Below the pieces are notes generated by a model, which saw nothing but the letters and a program-made list of their open reading frames with translations, was not told the DNA's origin and did not search any database. A stretch of 64,000 bases of DNA from Kordia sp. TARA_039_SRF (GTDB lineage Bacteria > Bacteroidota > Bacteroidia > Flavobacteriales > Flavobacteriaceae). The translations under genes were made by a program, and so were the position numbers. The stretch spans positions 1-64,000 of the forward strand of contig SMNH02000004.1 in the NCBI GenBank assembly GCA_006383075.2. The letters run 5' to 3'. Each line of letters opens with the position of its first letter. Positions within the stretch are counted from its first letter, which is position 1. Of this stretch, positions 18,394-27,643 are shown in pieces.

Positions 18394-20691
18394 ATGATTC
18401 AAATTTGCAGTGGTACGCCTAAAGCCATTTATTATTACATATCAAAAACTTACACAACTGCTGATGCCATTATTATCAATGGCTCAGATGAATTTTCGCT
18501 GCCTTTTTTAGTAATTCGACAAGCAATCCCGATATTGAAACAACGACTTGGAGCAGCAACTGTATCAAGTACGTTAAAAGATTATAAGTTATTAATCAAT
18601 ACATTATATAAAGACAGTTCGTACGACTTTGCAGATTGTGAAAAGTACAATCGAATCACAGCTTCATTAAGTTCAAACATCACGCACAGTCGCGTTGCAA
18701 AAGATACGCTCATTCGCGAATCAGCTGAAATTCTTTGTAAATTAATCAGAAATCACAATTTACGTTTAATAATTCCAGATGTCAGACATTTAGATACAGG
18801 AAGTATAGATGTATTGAGACATTTATATCACGTGTCATCAGAAACCGCACCAGATATTGTCATCGGTTATGATCCGAATTGGGGCGATACTATTTTTGAT
18901 GATGAACTGGGAATTAGTTGGTATCGTTCAGTAGATTCTGTAACTATTTTTCAAGCATTTATCAATGCCCTTACAGCAAAAGCAACTTCTGTAAAAACAG
19001 TAGATGAGGTTACTGAAACGCTCTCTACTATTAAAAAATATACTCCACAACTAGATGCAGAAGATGAAGCTTTGGAATGGAAAATATTTCAAAAAACAAA
19101 ACATATAGCTCAAATTGAACTTGAGCAAGACGCAGTAGCTATTTTTAATGCAATTGAAAAATGCTTTCGGTTATTTGACTTTACCAATACGCTTTCTTTA
19201 AGTTTGAAAGTGTTAGCGACTATTGAATCGCATCTTTCCGAACTACACAAAGGACAATTGTATCACATGATTGGACTTTCAGCACATAATCGTCATTTTT
19301 TCTCGCAGCAAAATGAACCACTTGCTATCTTTTTATTAGATACTTTTAAAAAAGCGGTACAGTACGAAAAAGATGCTGCACGCAAAACGGCCATTTTATA
19401 TCGGTTAATCGTAACGACTTCTAGAAGATTAAATGATATTTCATTAGCTTCCAAATATTTGCAAGAGGCTTACAACGAACTAGAAACGGGAGATTTTTCA
19501 GGGTATCATCAACCAATTCTTAGTGCTTGGATTTACAATATTCACAGCTTTATTTTAATGAAGAAAAGAGAAATTGACACTTCTATTGACATGCAAGCAA
19601 AAGGATTTTATCTCTTAGAAGAACTTGAAGAAGTTTCCGAAAAAGAAACTGCCATTGAAATTGAATACACAAAAGCAGTACTTGCTGAAAATTTGGCAAC
19701 CTTACATTCCATCACAGAAAACTTTGAAGCGATGGAATTTTGGTACGGAAAAGAAGTTGCCTTTACCCAAAAATGGCCAAGTTTGCATGCCACATCTTTT
19801 GCAGAATGGCAATCATTCTTCTATCAAAATTTACAACTCAAGCAAGCATTACAAAAAACAGAACAAGGAATTACGCAAAGTCAAGATAGTTTCAATTATA
19901 TCTTAGAATACTTTTTTACGTTAAGTGCTGCGGATATTAACTACCGACTGGGAAACATAACCAAAGCTATTGAATATTTCAAAAGGGCAATTGTGATGCA
20001 AAGTCAAATAGATCACAGCTATATTTCTGCAGAAGTATTGCAGCGCTCTATTATAAAATCACACCTGCAGGCTGCAGAATATTCAGCAGTAATTTCATTA
20101 CTTCAACAATTACAGGTAGACGAAAAAGCAAGCATTGAAAGTCATGTAGAACACAACTGTTTGTTTGCGATTTGCTATGCGAAAATTAATGACAAAGCAA
20201 CTTCTGAAAAATACATGAATATTGCCATAGATATGGCGGTACAAAGTGGTGAAGCCAACCTATTACTTAAAGTATGTATTGCTGGCGGAATGATTTCAGA
20301 AACAGTTGCCAAAGAAGAAGCGATTGGTTTTTATAACAAAGCACTCGAAATAGCAGAAGTTTCTATTGATGGAAATACGTTTCAGCCCAATGCAGAAGAC
20401 TTAGTGAAACTACATCTTGGTCTTTACAAAATTGATAATCAGCAAACTTCACATGTATTTATGGCACTTAATCATTTAGAAAAATCCTTAAAAAAGAGTG
20501 CAGATATTTGGAAAGAATTAAAAACAATACTGAAACTATTACTCTCATTACCAGAAGAAACGCTAAAAAAATACATAGCAAAAAATGAACAAGTCATAGC
20601 AAACATGATAAAAGCAGCATCACAAAGAGATGATTGCGAAGAAGAACTCAATGCGTTCTTAAAAATAACAACGACACACCAAAATACTTAG
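18394..20691 (+). CDS. TPR-rich protein A of the peptide-export locus, function unknown
   Basis: The 765-residue protein is soluble, with no signal peptide. Residues 1-220 form an alpha/beta domain with a hydrophobic strand ending in acidic residues (LRLIIPDVRHLD) and a second strand (DIVIGYD), like a STAND/AAA-type ATPase core, but no GxxxxGK P-loop is present. From about 230 to the end are helical TPR-like repeats (for example NITKAIEYFKRAI). It is clearly paralogous to the next gene: both begin MIQI and share the layout strand-acidic turn, VIGY/IVGF, GISW/GITW. The position between the precursor and exporter suggests a role in peptide maturation, immunity or regulation. That is inference. 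Confidence 0.75.
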   Translation: MIQICSGTPKAIYYYISKTYTTADAIIINGSDEFSLPFLVIRQAIPILKQRLGAATVSSTLKDYKLLINTLYKDSSYDFADCEKYNRITASLSSNITHSRVAKDTLIRESAEILCKLIRNHNLRLIIPDVRHLDTGSIDVLRHLYHVSSETAPDIVIGYDPNWGDTIFDDELGISWYRSVDSVTIFQAFINALTAKATSVKTVDEVTETLSTIKKYTPQLDAEDEALEWKIFQKTKHIAQIELEQDAVAIFNAIEKCFRLFDFTNTLSLSLKVLATIESHLSELHKGQLYHMIGLSAHNRHFFSQQNEPLAIFLLDTFKKAVQYEKDAARKTAILYRLIVTTSRRLNDISLASKYLQEAYNELETGDFSGYHQPILSAWIYNIHSFILMKKREIDTSIDMQAKGFYLLEELEEVSEKETAIEIEYTKAVLAENLATLHSITENFEAMEFWYGKEVAFTQKWPSLHATSFAEWQSFFYQNLQLKQALQKTEQGITQSQDSFNYILEYFFTLSAADINYRLGNITKAIEYFKRAIVMQSQIDHSYISAEVLQRSIIKSHLQAAEYSAVISLLQQLQVDEKASIESHVEHNCLFAICYAKINDKATSEKYMNIAIDMAVQSGEANLLLKVCIAGGMISETVAKEEAIGFYNKALEIAEVSIDGNTFQPNAEDLVKLHLGLYKIDNQQTSHVFMALNHLEKSLKKSADIWKELKTILKLLLSLPEETLKKYIAKNEQVIANMIKAASQRDDCEEELNAFLKITTTHQNT

Positions 20692-20695
20692 AATT

Positions 20696-22939
20696 ATGAT
20701 ACAAATATTTCAAGGGAAACAACATCAAATAGAAGCAAAGCTGGTACAACAACACCGTGCAGCAGCTTTCATTTATATACATGACAACGCTGCGTTTCCA
20801 AAAGGTTGGGCAGGGTTTAGAACACTAATTCACGCACTGAAAAACGCTGATGCTACGCATGCTAAAAATGTCATTGAAGGTGATAAAGCCTTGGCATCTT
20901 TTATTTTTCCTGAATTGGAAAATGAATTGACGACAAAAGAACATGAAAAATACTTTTACTATCATGCACGCTTTCAATCGCGGTTAAATGTTCCGTACGA
21001 TTTGTATAAGCAAATGGCTTTTTTGCTGCATGAATTTCTAAAAAACAACACCAAAACGATTGTGCTTCCTGAATTGACAAGTATTGACTCGGAAACGCTT
21101 CGTGTTTTTGAAAATTATTACCGCTATTTTCCAAATAGCACACAAAAAATCATTGTAGGTTTTGCAACTGATATTTCTGATGTGGAAGACGCTGACGGAA
21201 TTACGTGGGAACGTTCAGAAGGAACGGTACAATATTTTGTGGGAAGTCTTCTAATGCATCCAACTACGGAAACAATTGAACTTTCAGACATTCCAGAAGC
21301 CTCGCAAGATGTAGAATCAATTTGGAAAGCACAATGCATTCCAAACGATGAAGAAGAATTGTACAATTCGCTACAACCATCAATGTCTGGAGCAGCAGCA
21401 GAAAAAGCAATTGAAATGATGCGTCGTTCGTATGCACGCTTTTCTTTTAGAGCAGGAATTAAAATAGGTTTGCGCGTTTTAGAATACTGTTCAGAGTTAA
21501 GTCAGACACAAAAAGCTACAATTCACGGATTGATAGGCTCGAGTGCTAATTTCTACCAATTCTCACATCATGCAAATCCGCCGTTTGATGCTTTTTTAGC
21601 ACATCATTTAACCAAAGGATTGGAAGGAGAAACAGCACCTGAAATTCGTTCTGCATTGCTCTACAGAATCACTTTTACGTTTGCCGAACGCATGGGGAAT
21701 TTGGAAGAAGCTCTCAAATGGGGAGACAAAACAGTCACAACCGCGCTTCAAAACGATTTGGATGAAGTTGCATATAACTATCATGTAGCTTGGGCATACA
21801 TTGTGAGGTCTGATGTATATGCACATGCAGGAAAGTTTGAAAACTTCGTAGTAGATTCTCAAAAAGCCTATGACATTTTAGAAAAAGGGATTGCAACGCT
21901 CGAAAAACAAGAAGACAATCTATACAATTATTGGCTTATTGATTATCGACTTTCCTTATTTAATATGTCCATTCATCAAGTATATACAGGCGATGAATTG
22001 AACGAATACGACCACAGTAGAATATGGTATGCAAAAATGTCTGACATTATGAAAACCATGCCAAAAATTATGTTGTTTGACACGTTTCACTGGGTAGATT
22101 ATCACAGAAATAAATACGAAATAGCAAACGCTTTAAAAGCTTGTGAAGAAGGAATTCAAGATGCCATTGAGCTAAAACACGGGCAAATTTACGTATATAA
22201 ATTTTGTGCTGCAGATTTTAGTTATCGCATGGGAAATTCGGCGAAAGCCAACGAATATTTTCAATCAGCAAAAGCGTACCGACCAATCTACAACGATCTC
22301 TTTATGGAAATTTCTATGAATTGGTTTATCGCAAATTGCTACACGCGATTGGAAGCGTATGCGGAAGCTGCCGAACTGTATCAAAAAGAGTTGCAAAATA
22401 CTGATAATGAAGAGTATAAAATAAAGCTGAATGGGCAATTGGCTTGGATTGCCGCCAAACGTGGAAACACTGAATTATTTGAAGAAAACATTAATAAAAC
22501 TATTGATTTGGCAGTTGCGTACGGAGAACAAAACTTACTGCTCAAAGTGGTTACGTTAGCCGGAAACTGTTTGCATGAAATGCACAAAACACAAGAAGCT
22601 AAAGATGCCTACAATCAAGCATTTTCGCTGATTAGTTCGTTAAGTGAAGAAGCGCAAGATGCGCAACTGAATCAAGCGTATTTACTAGACTTATACATTG
22701 GCTATATGGTAGAAAATGGATATGACGAAAACATGACAGCACGCGCGCTTAAAATGATTCCAAAAGCCTTAGATGATTTAGAAAGCTGGTGGAATTTGCC
22801 GAGATTATTACCTTTTGCAACCACATTTTTAAAAAATAATACAACTCAAAAAAACACCAAACTCACAGAAGGAATTGACACCTTTACAATGGCTATACAA
22901 CAACGTGTGGATATAAACGAAGCTGTAATTTCAGTATAA
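20696..22939 (+). CDS. TPR-rich protein B of the peptide-export locus, paralogue of protein A
   Basis: The 747-residue soluble protein follows protein A by four bases. Its N-terminal domain (1-220) carries TIVLPELTSIDSETL, KIIVGF and GITWERSEGTVQYF, matching RLIIPDVRHLDTGSI, DIVIGY and GISWYRSVDSVTIF of protein A. The rest is helical repeats, including NLEEALKWGDKTV and SAKANEYFQSAK. There is no P-loop or other catalytic motif. Two diverged copies in tandem suggest a heteromeric complex. The exporter gene starts six bases later, so they are one operon. Confidence 0.75.
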   Translation: MIQIFQGKQHQIEAKLVQQHRAAAFIYIHDNAAFPKGWAGFRTLIHALKNADATHAKNVIEGDKALASFIFPELENELTTKEHEKYFYYHARFQSRLNVPYDLYKQMAFLLHEFLKNNTKTIVLPELTSIDSETLRVFENYYRYFPNSTQKIIVGFATDISDVEDADGITWERSEGTVQYFVGSLLMHPTTETIELSDIPEASQDVESIWKAQCIPNDEEELYNSLQPSMSGAAAEKAIEMMRRSYARFSFRAGIKIGLRVLEYCSELSQTQKATIHGLIGSSANFYQFSHHANPPFDAFLAHHLTKGLEGETAPEIRSALLYRITFTFAERMGNLEEALKWGDKTVTTALQNDLDEVAYNYHVAWAYIVRSDVYAHAGKFENFVVDSQKAYDILEKGIATLEKQEDNLYNYWLIDYRLSLFNMSIHQVYTGDELNEYDHSRIWYAKMSDIMKTMPKIMLFDTFHWVDYHRNKYEIANALKACEEGIQDAIELKHGQIYVYKFCAADFSYRMGNSAKANEYFQSAKAYRPIYNDLFMEISMNWFIANCYTRLEAYAEAAELYQKELQNTDNEEYKIKLNGQLAWIAAKRGNTELFEENINKTIDLAVAYGEQNLLLKVVTLAGNCLHEMHKTQEAKDAYNQAFSLISSLSEEAQDAQLNQAYLLDLYIGYMVENGYDENMTARALKMIPKALDDLESWWNLPRLLPFATTFLKNNTTQKNTKLTEGIDTFTMAIQQRVDINEAVISV

Positions 22940-22945
22940 ATTTTT

Positions 22946-25141
22946 ATGAAAAGATTTCCTTTTTTCAGGCAATTTGATGCTATGGATTGCGGTCCTGCAT
23001 GCCTTAAAATGATAAGTGCATATTACGGGAAAAACATCAGTTTGCAACATCTTCGCGAACGTTCTTTTATTTCTAAAGAAGGTGTTTCCTTAGCGGGAAT
23101 TTACACGGCAGCAGAATCTATGGGATATCGTTGTATGGTACTGCAAATGGCTACCACAACGGACTTGGATGAAATGTCGTTGATGACAGCTCCACTTCCG
23201 TGCATCATACACTGGGATCAAAAACACTTTGTTGTACTCTATAAAATCACTGAAAAATATGCTTGGATTGCCGATCCTGGTGCGGGAAAAGTCAAAATAA
23301 AAATTGAAAAATTTAAAAAATTCTTTGAAAGTACAGAAGGTACTGGAATCGCAATATTGTTAGAACCTACGCAAAATTTTTATCAAGAAGACTTTGTAAA
23401 AGAACCTGCGCTTAATTTCAGATACTTACTGGGATACTTTCGTCCCTATCGGAAATTTACAATTCAAATGTTTGTGGGGATTTTGGTTTCTATGGTTTTG
23501 CAGTTGTTATTTCCGTTCCTAACGCAATCTATTATTGACATAGGAATTACAAATAACAACATGAATTTTATCGTGTTGGTGCTATTTGCACAGCTGCTCC
23601 TTTTTCTATTCAGTGCTGCTGTAAATATTATGCAACGTTGGATTTTATTGCACATGAATACACGGATTAGCGTACAATTACTCTATGATTTTCTATTAAA
23701 ACTCATGAAACTGCCAATTCCAATATTTGAAACGAAAAACATTGGCGATCTCTATCAGCGAATTGAAGACAACAAACGTGTAGAAGAATTTTTGTCAGAA
23801 TCTTTTATTCCTTTCATATTAGGTTTGGTCAACTTTACCGTATTCGGGATTGTTCTTGCGCTGTACAACGGACAAATTTTTCTAATTTACCTTGGCGGAT
23901 TGATTTTATATCTCATCTGGCTTTTTGCATTCCTAAAAAAACGAAAAGCCATTGATTATATTCGTTTTCAAGAAGCGTCAGACAGTCAAACATCAGTGCT
24001 AGAATTACTCAAAGGAATGCACGAAATAAAGCTTCAAAATAGCGAAATGAAGCGTCGACAAATTTGGCTAAGTGTGCAAGCGCGATTATTCAAAGTAAAA
24101 ATGAAGTCGCTACTCATAACCAATTATCAAGATTTTGGCGGACAGTTTATCAATCAATTTAAAGATATTTTAATCATTATCGTTTGTGCGAGTGAAGTGG
24201 TACAAGGTAATATGACTTTAGGAATGATGCTCGCCGTGCAATACATTATTGGACAATTGAATGTTCCGTTGCAACAACTTGTAGAAATCATCCGATCTGG
24301 ACAAGATGCTATTTTAAGTTTGTATCGTATGAATGAATTGTACAGTATAAAATCAGAAACTGAAGAGTTGCCAGAAGGCGCATATCATTCTATCATACCA
24401 GATACACCCGATATTATTTTTAAAGATGTTTCTTTTCGATACAATGAACTTTCAGAAATGGTATTAAAAGACATCAATATTACCATTCCACACGGAAAAA
24501 CCACTGCTATTGTTGGTACAAGTGGAAGCGGTAAAACAACATTGCTCAAACTTATTTTAGGCTTCTACAAACCATCTGCTGGACAGATAACGATTGATAA
24601 TGTTGATTTATCACTCATCAATAAAAGTCAATGGCGCGAAAAGTGTGGTGCAATTATGCAAGATGGTTATATATTTTCAGATACCATTGCCAATAATATT
24701 GCAGAAAGTACTGATCGCGTAGATAAAACAATGCTTTTTAAAGCTGTAAAAACGGCAAATATCAAAGAGTTTATAGAGAGTTTACCACTTGGTTACAATA
24801 CACAAATTGGCTCCAAAGGAAACGGTGTAAGTTCAGGGCAACGTCAGAGATTATTAATTGCTAGAGCTATATACAAAGATCCTGACTTTTTATTTTTTGA
24901 TGAAGCAACCAATGCATTGGATGCAAATAATGAGAAAATTATTGTGGATAATTTAAATGAAGTTACAAAAGATAAAACCGTATTGGTTATTGCACATAGA
25001 CTGAGTACAGTGAAAAACGCCGATAATATTATTGTCATTGATGCAGGAACTATCATAGAACAAGGCGATCATGCAACGCTTATTAGTAAAAAAGGAGCGT
25101 ATTACAATTTGGTTAAAAATCAACTAGAATTAGGAGGTTAA
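22946..25141 (+). CDS. C39-peptidase ABC exporter (PCAT) for GG-leader peptides
   Basis: The 731-residue protein has the standard three parts. The C39 peptidase (1-140) shows QFDAMDCGPAC with catalytic Cys15, His in KHFVVLY near residue 92 and Asp in IADPG near 110. The membrane domain (about 160-460) has six helices. The ATPase (about 475-731) has Walker A GTSGSGKTT near residue 523, the variant signature VSSGQRQR, Walker B FLFFDEAT and the H-loop IAHRLS. It cuts the leader after GG while exporting the peptide. The precursor at 18170 is the obvious substrate. Confidence 0.95.
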   Translation: MKRFPFFRQFDAMDCGPACLKMISAYYGKNISLQHLRERSFISKEGVSLAGIYTAAESMGYRCMVLQMATTTDLDEMSLMTAPLPCIIHWDQKHFVVLYKITEKYAWIADPGAGKVKIKIEKFKKFFESTEGTGIAILLEPTQNFYQEDFVKEPALNFRYLLGYFRPYRKFTIQMFVGILVSMVLQLLFPFLTQSIIDIGITNNNMNFIVLVLFAQLLLFLFSAAVNIMQRWILLHMNTRISVQLLYDFLLKLMKLPIPIFETKNIGDLYQRIEDNKRVEEFLSESFIPFILGLVNFTVFGIVLALYNGQIFLIYLGGLILYLIWLFAFLKKRKAIDYIRFQEASDSQTSVLELLKGMHEIKLQNSEMKRRQIWLSVQARLFKVKMKSLLITNYQDFGGQFINQFKDILIIIVCASEVVQGNMTLGMMLAVQYIIGQLNVPLQQLVEIIRSGQDAILSLYRMNELYSIKSETEELPEGAYHSIIPDTPDIIFKDVSFRYNELSEMVLKDINITIPHGKTTAIVGTSGSGKTTLLKLILGFYKPSAGQITIDNVDLSLINKSQWREKCGAIMQDGYIFSDTIANNIAESTDRVDKTMLFKAVKTANIKEFIESLPLGYNTQIGSKGNGVSSGQRQRLLIARAIYKDPDFLFFDEATNALDANNEKIIVDNLNEVTKDKTVLVIAHRLSTVKNADNIIVIDAGTIIEQGDHATLISKKGAYYNLVKNQLELGG

Positions 25142-25142
25142 C

Positions 25143-26456
25143 ATGGAAGAACAGCATTCAGATTACGAAGAAATAGAAAAAATCCAGCTCAATAAAGACC
25201 AAAGAGTTCGCGATATGTTGGGTTCGCCACCGAGTTCTATCCTTAGTTTCGGTCCAACGCTTGTATTGGCTTTATTAACAATATTGTTGATTTTAAGTTG
25301 GTTTATCAAATATCCAGATATTATAGTTTCAGAAGCAATTATTACAACAGAAGTTCCACTGCAAAAGGAATATGCTAAAATTGACGGACAGATAAAATCA
25401 ATATTGGTACAAAATCAAGAAAAGGTTGCCAAAGGAACGCCCATAGCTATTTTGGAAAGTTCGGCAAACTACGATGACATTGTAAAGCTAAAAAAATGTA
25501 TGGATACAATTTCTTTAGATAAAGTACCATTTTCGTTTCCAATGGAGCAGTTGCCTGTGTTATTTTTGGGAAGTGTAGAAGACCATTTTGCTAATTTTCA
25601 AAATAAATATTCTGAATACAGACTGAATTTAAAATTGTCTCCATTTACAAATCAGGCATCTACGCAAAACTTGTCTTTGCTGGAAGCAAAAACACAACTT
25701 CAATCATTACTAGCTCAAAAAGAACTGAATCTTTCAGAATTAAATCTTCAGCGAAAAAAAGAAATACGTGCCAAAAATCTTTTCGACAAAGCGGTTATTT
25801 CTGAGCAAGAATATGAAAATGAACGATTGCTATATCTTCAAAAAGAAAGAGCTTACAAAGACATTAATGTACGCATTGCACAGATTAAAGATTTAATTTC
25901 CAACGTAAAAGGCGATATTAGAGGAACCTACATCACCAAAACTGTAGAAGAAACCCAATTGCTCAAAAATACACTACAGGCATTCAATCAGCTTAAAAAT
26001 GCTATTAAACAGTGGGAATACAAATATGTATTTCAGTCGCGCATAGAAGGAACTGTTTCCTTTATGGATTTTTGGAATACCTATCAAAATGTCAACGAAG
26101 GTGATTTGGTTTTTACCATTATTCCTGACGCAAATACGTCATACATTGCAAAACTTAAAACGCCTATTCAGAATTCTGGAAAGATAGTCAAAGGACAAAA
26201 AGTAAACATTAGATTGGCAAATTTTCCATTCGCCGAGTTCGGTGTTATTGAAGGTTTGGTAGCGCGAATTTCATCTTCTACAAACAAAGAAGGCTTTTAT
26301 ATTATTGATGTCAAGTTAGACTCTGGACTTGTAACTTCTTACAACAAAAAAGTAGCGTTTAAGCAGGAAATGCAAGGTTCTGCCGAAATCATCACGGAAG
26401 ATTTACGACTTTTACAACGCTTTTTACATGGTTTTAAAGGATTGTTGGAGGAGTAA
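25143..26456 (+). CDS. HlyD-family membrane fusion protein of the exporter
   Basis: The 437-residue protein starts one base after the exporter gene. One membrane helix at about residues 32-54 is followed by a biotinyl-lipoyl-like hairpin (KIDGQIKSILVQNQEKVAKG) flanking long coiled-coil helices (about 170-285) and a C-terminal beta domain. This is the HlyD/PCAT adaptor layout that links the inner-membrane exporter to a TolC-type channel. No TolC homologue is nearby, so a chromosomal one is presumably used. Confidence 0.92.
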   Translation: MEEQHSDYEEIEKIQLNKDQRVRDMLGSPPSSILSFGPTLVLALLTILLILSWFIKYPDIIVSEAIITTEVPLQKEYAKIDGQIKSILVQNQEKVAKGTPIAILESSANYDDIVKLKKCMDTISLDKVPFSFPMEQLPVLFLGSVEDHFANFQNKYSEYRLNLKLSPFTNQASTQNLSLLEAKTQLQSLLAQKELNLSELNLQRKKEIRAKNLFDKAVISEQEYENERLLYLQKERAYKDINVRIAQIKDLISNVKGDIRGTYITKTVEETQLLKNTLQAFNQLKNAIKQWEYKYVFQSRIEGTVSFMDFWNTYQNVNEGDLVFTIIPDANTSYIAKLKTPIQNSGKIVKGQKVNIRLANFPFAEFGVIEGLVARISSSTNKEGFYIIDVKLDSGLVTSYNKKVAFKQEMQGSAEIITEDLRLLQRFLHGFKGLLEE

Positions 26457-26535
26457 CGGAAACTTCTACTGTTCATATCTTTTATAAAGTTTCAAAATAA
26501 CGATTGTTGATAGTTTCACTTTTTTAGAAGAAGAA

Positions 26536-26563
26536 AAACCACGTCGAGTTGACGTGGCTTCAT
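26536..26563. terminator. Hairpin between the exporter operon and the convergent phytase
   Basis: CCACGTC (26539-26545) pairs with GACGTGG (26551-26557), preceded by A-run. It lies between two convergent operons and could serve both. Confidence 0.55.
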
Positions 26564-26619
26564 GCTTTTTATCACTTCAAACCTTTTGGAGAAAGAATTT
26601 GAAAGAACGGTCTGTTTTT

Positions 26620-27633
26620 TTACTCAATGATTTTCTTTAAATCATAAAAATAAAATTCTTTAGAATCATTCATCGCGACAAATAATCCATTCGGAAATTT
26701 ACCTCCTAAAGGAACTGTGGTAACTTCACAACCATCGGTTTCTACTGTAGAGAGATTTACGGCTTTTATGAATTCATTTGTTTGTCTGTCAAAAAGATTG
26801 AATTCTCCTTTTTGTTGATTGGAAACAATGATATAACCATTTTTTTTGCTTGTTTTTGCAATGGCAATTCCTTCTATATCAGCTTGAAACTTGTCTGAAC
26901 CAAAACAAGCTACTTCTTCATTGGAAGCAGTAGGTTCTGCAGCATATTTACGGATACAATGTTGCTCATCAGAATAGTAAATAAAGCCAAGTTCGTTATC
27001 AACCGCAATGGCTTCTATTTCTTTTTTACCACTAAACTTTCCAAATTTTCGAACTAATTTTGAATGAATTCCTGTTGAATCATGCAACATTTCATATTGA
27101 TATAAGTAATTTTCAAGTGGTCCCGTTTTTCGGCTTACCACAGCATATAATTTACTTGTTTTGGGAGATTTGTATAGTGCAATTCCCATTGGTAAGTTAA
27201 ATTCTGGCTCCGTAGCATCTGCAAAAACTTTAAAACCTCCATTGTCCAAAGGTTTCATGTCTGGCACACTATATAAGCGAATTTGTTGTTGTTCGCGTTC
27301 AGTAAAAGCTATGACATCCACAGTTGTGCTGTCGTTCACTTTAAAATCATATGCTACATCAACGTTATTAGGACGTTTTATATTTCTGATGGTTTTTTCT
27401 GGAATGATTTTTCCATCTAAATCAAACGCATAAATAGCTCCGTTAGTTTCTTTATCCGTACCAAAAACGATACTTTTTGAAGCATCTTTTGGGTTTACCC
27501 AAATAGCAGGATCGTCCGTGTCATTAATCGTTTTTTCGGTAATCACATCAGGTTTTATGGCTGGTAAAGAATTGTTCTCTTCACAAGCAACTAGTACTGC
27601 TATTAAAAAGATATATAGAATTATTTTTTTCAT
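26620..27633 (-). CDS. Beta-propeller phytase lipoprotein
   Basis: The 337-residue protein has a lipoprotein signal (VLVACEEN) and matches the 3-phytase (BPP) family: TDDPAIWVNPKD near residue 42, FGTDKETNGAIYAFDLDG, RPNNVDVAY, EIEAIAVDNELGFIYYSDE and ADIEGIAIA. These acidic loops bind the calcium ions that hold phytate. It releases phosphate from phytate or related inositol phosphates at the cell surface. The neighbouring TonB receptor, ten bases upstream in the same leftward operon, probably imports a product. Confidence 0.93.
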   Translation of the reverse strand: MKKIILYIFLIAVLVACEENNSLPAIKPDVITEKTINDTDDPAIWVNPKDASKSIVFGTDKETNGAIYAFDLDGKIIPEKTIRNIKRPNNVDVAYDFKVNDSTTVDVIAFTEREQQQIRLYSVPDMKPLDNGGFKVFADATEPEFNLPMGIALYKSPKTSKLYAVVSRKTGPLENYLYQYEMLHDSTGIHSKLVRKFGKFSGKKEIEAIAVDNELGFIYYSDEQHCIRKYAAEPTASNEEVACFGSDKFQADIEGIAIAKTSKKNGYIIVSNQQKGEFNLFDRQTNEFIKAVNLSTVETDGCEVTTVPLGGKFPNGLFVAMNDSKEFYFYDLKKIIE

Positions 27634-27643
27634 GTACTGATTT

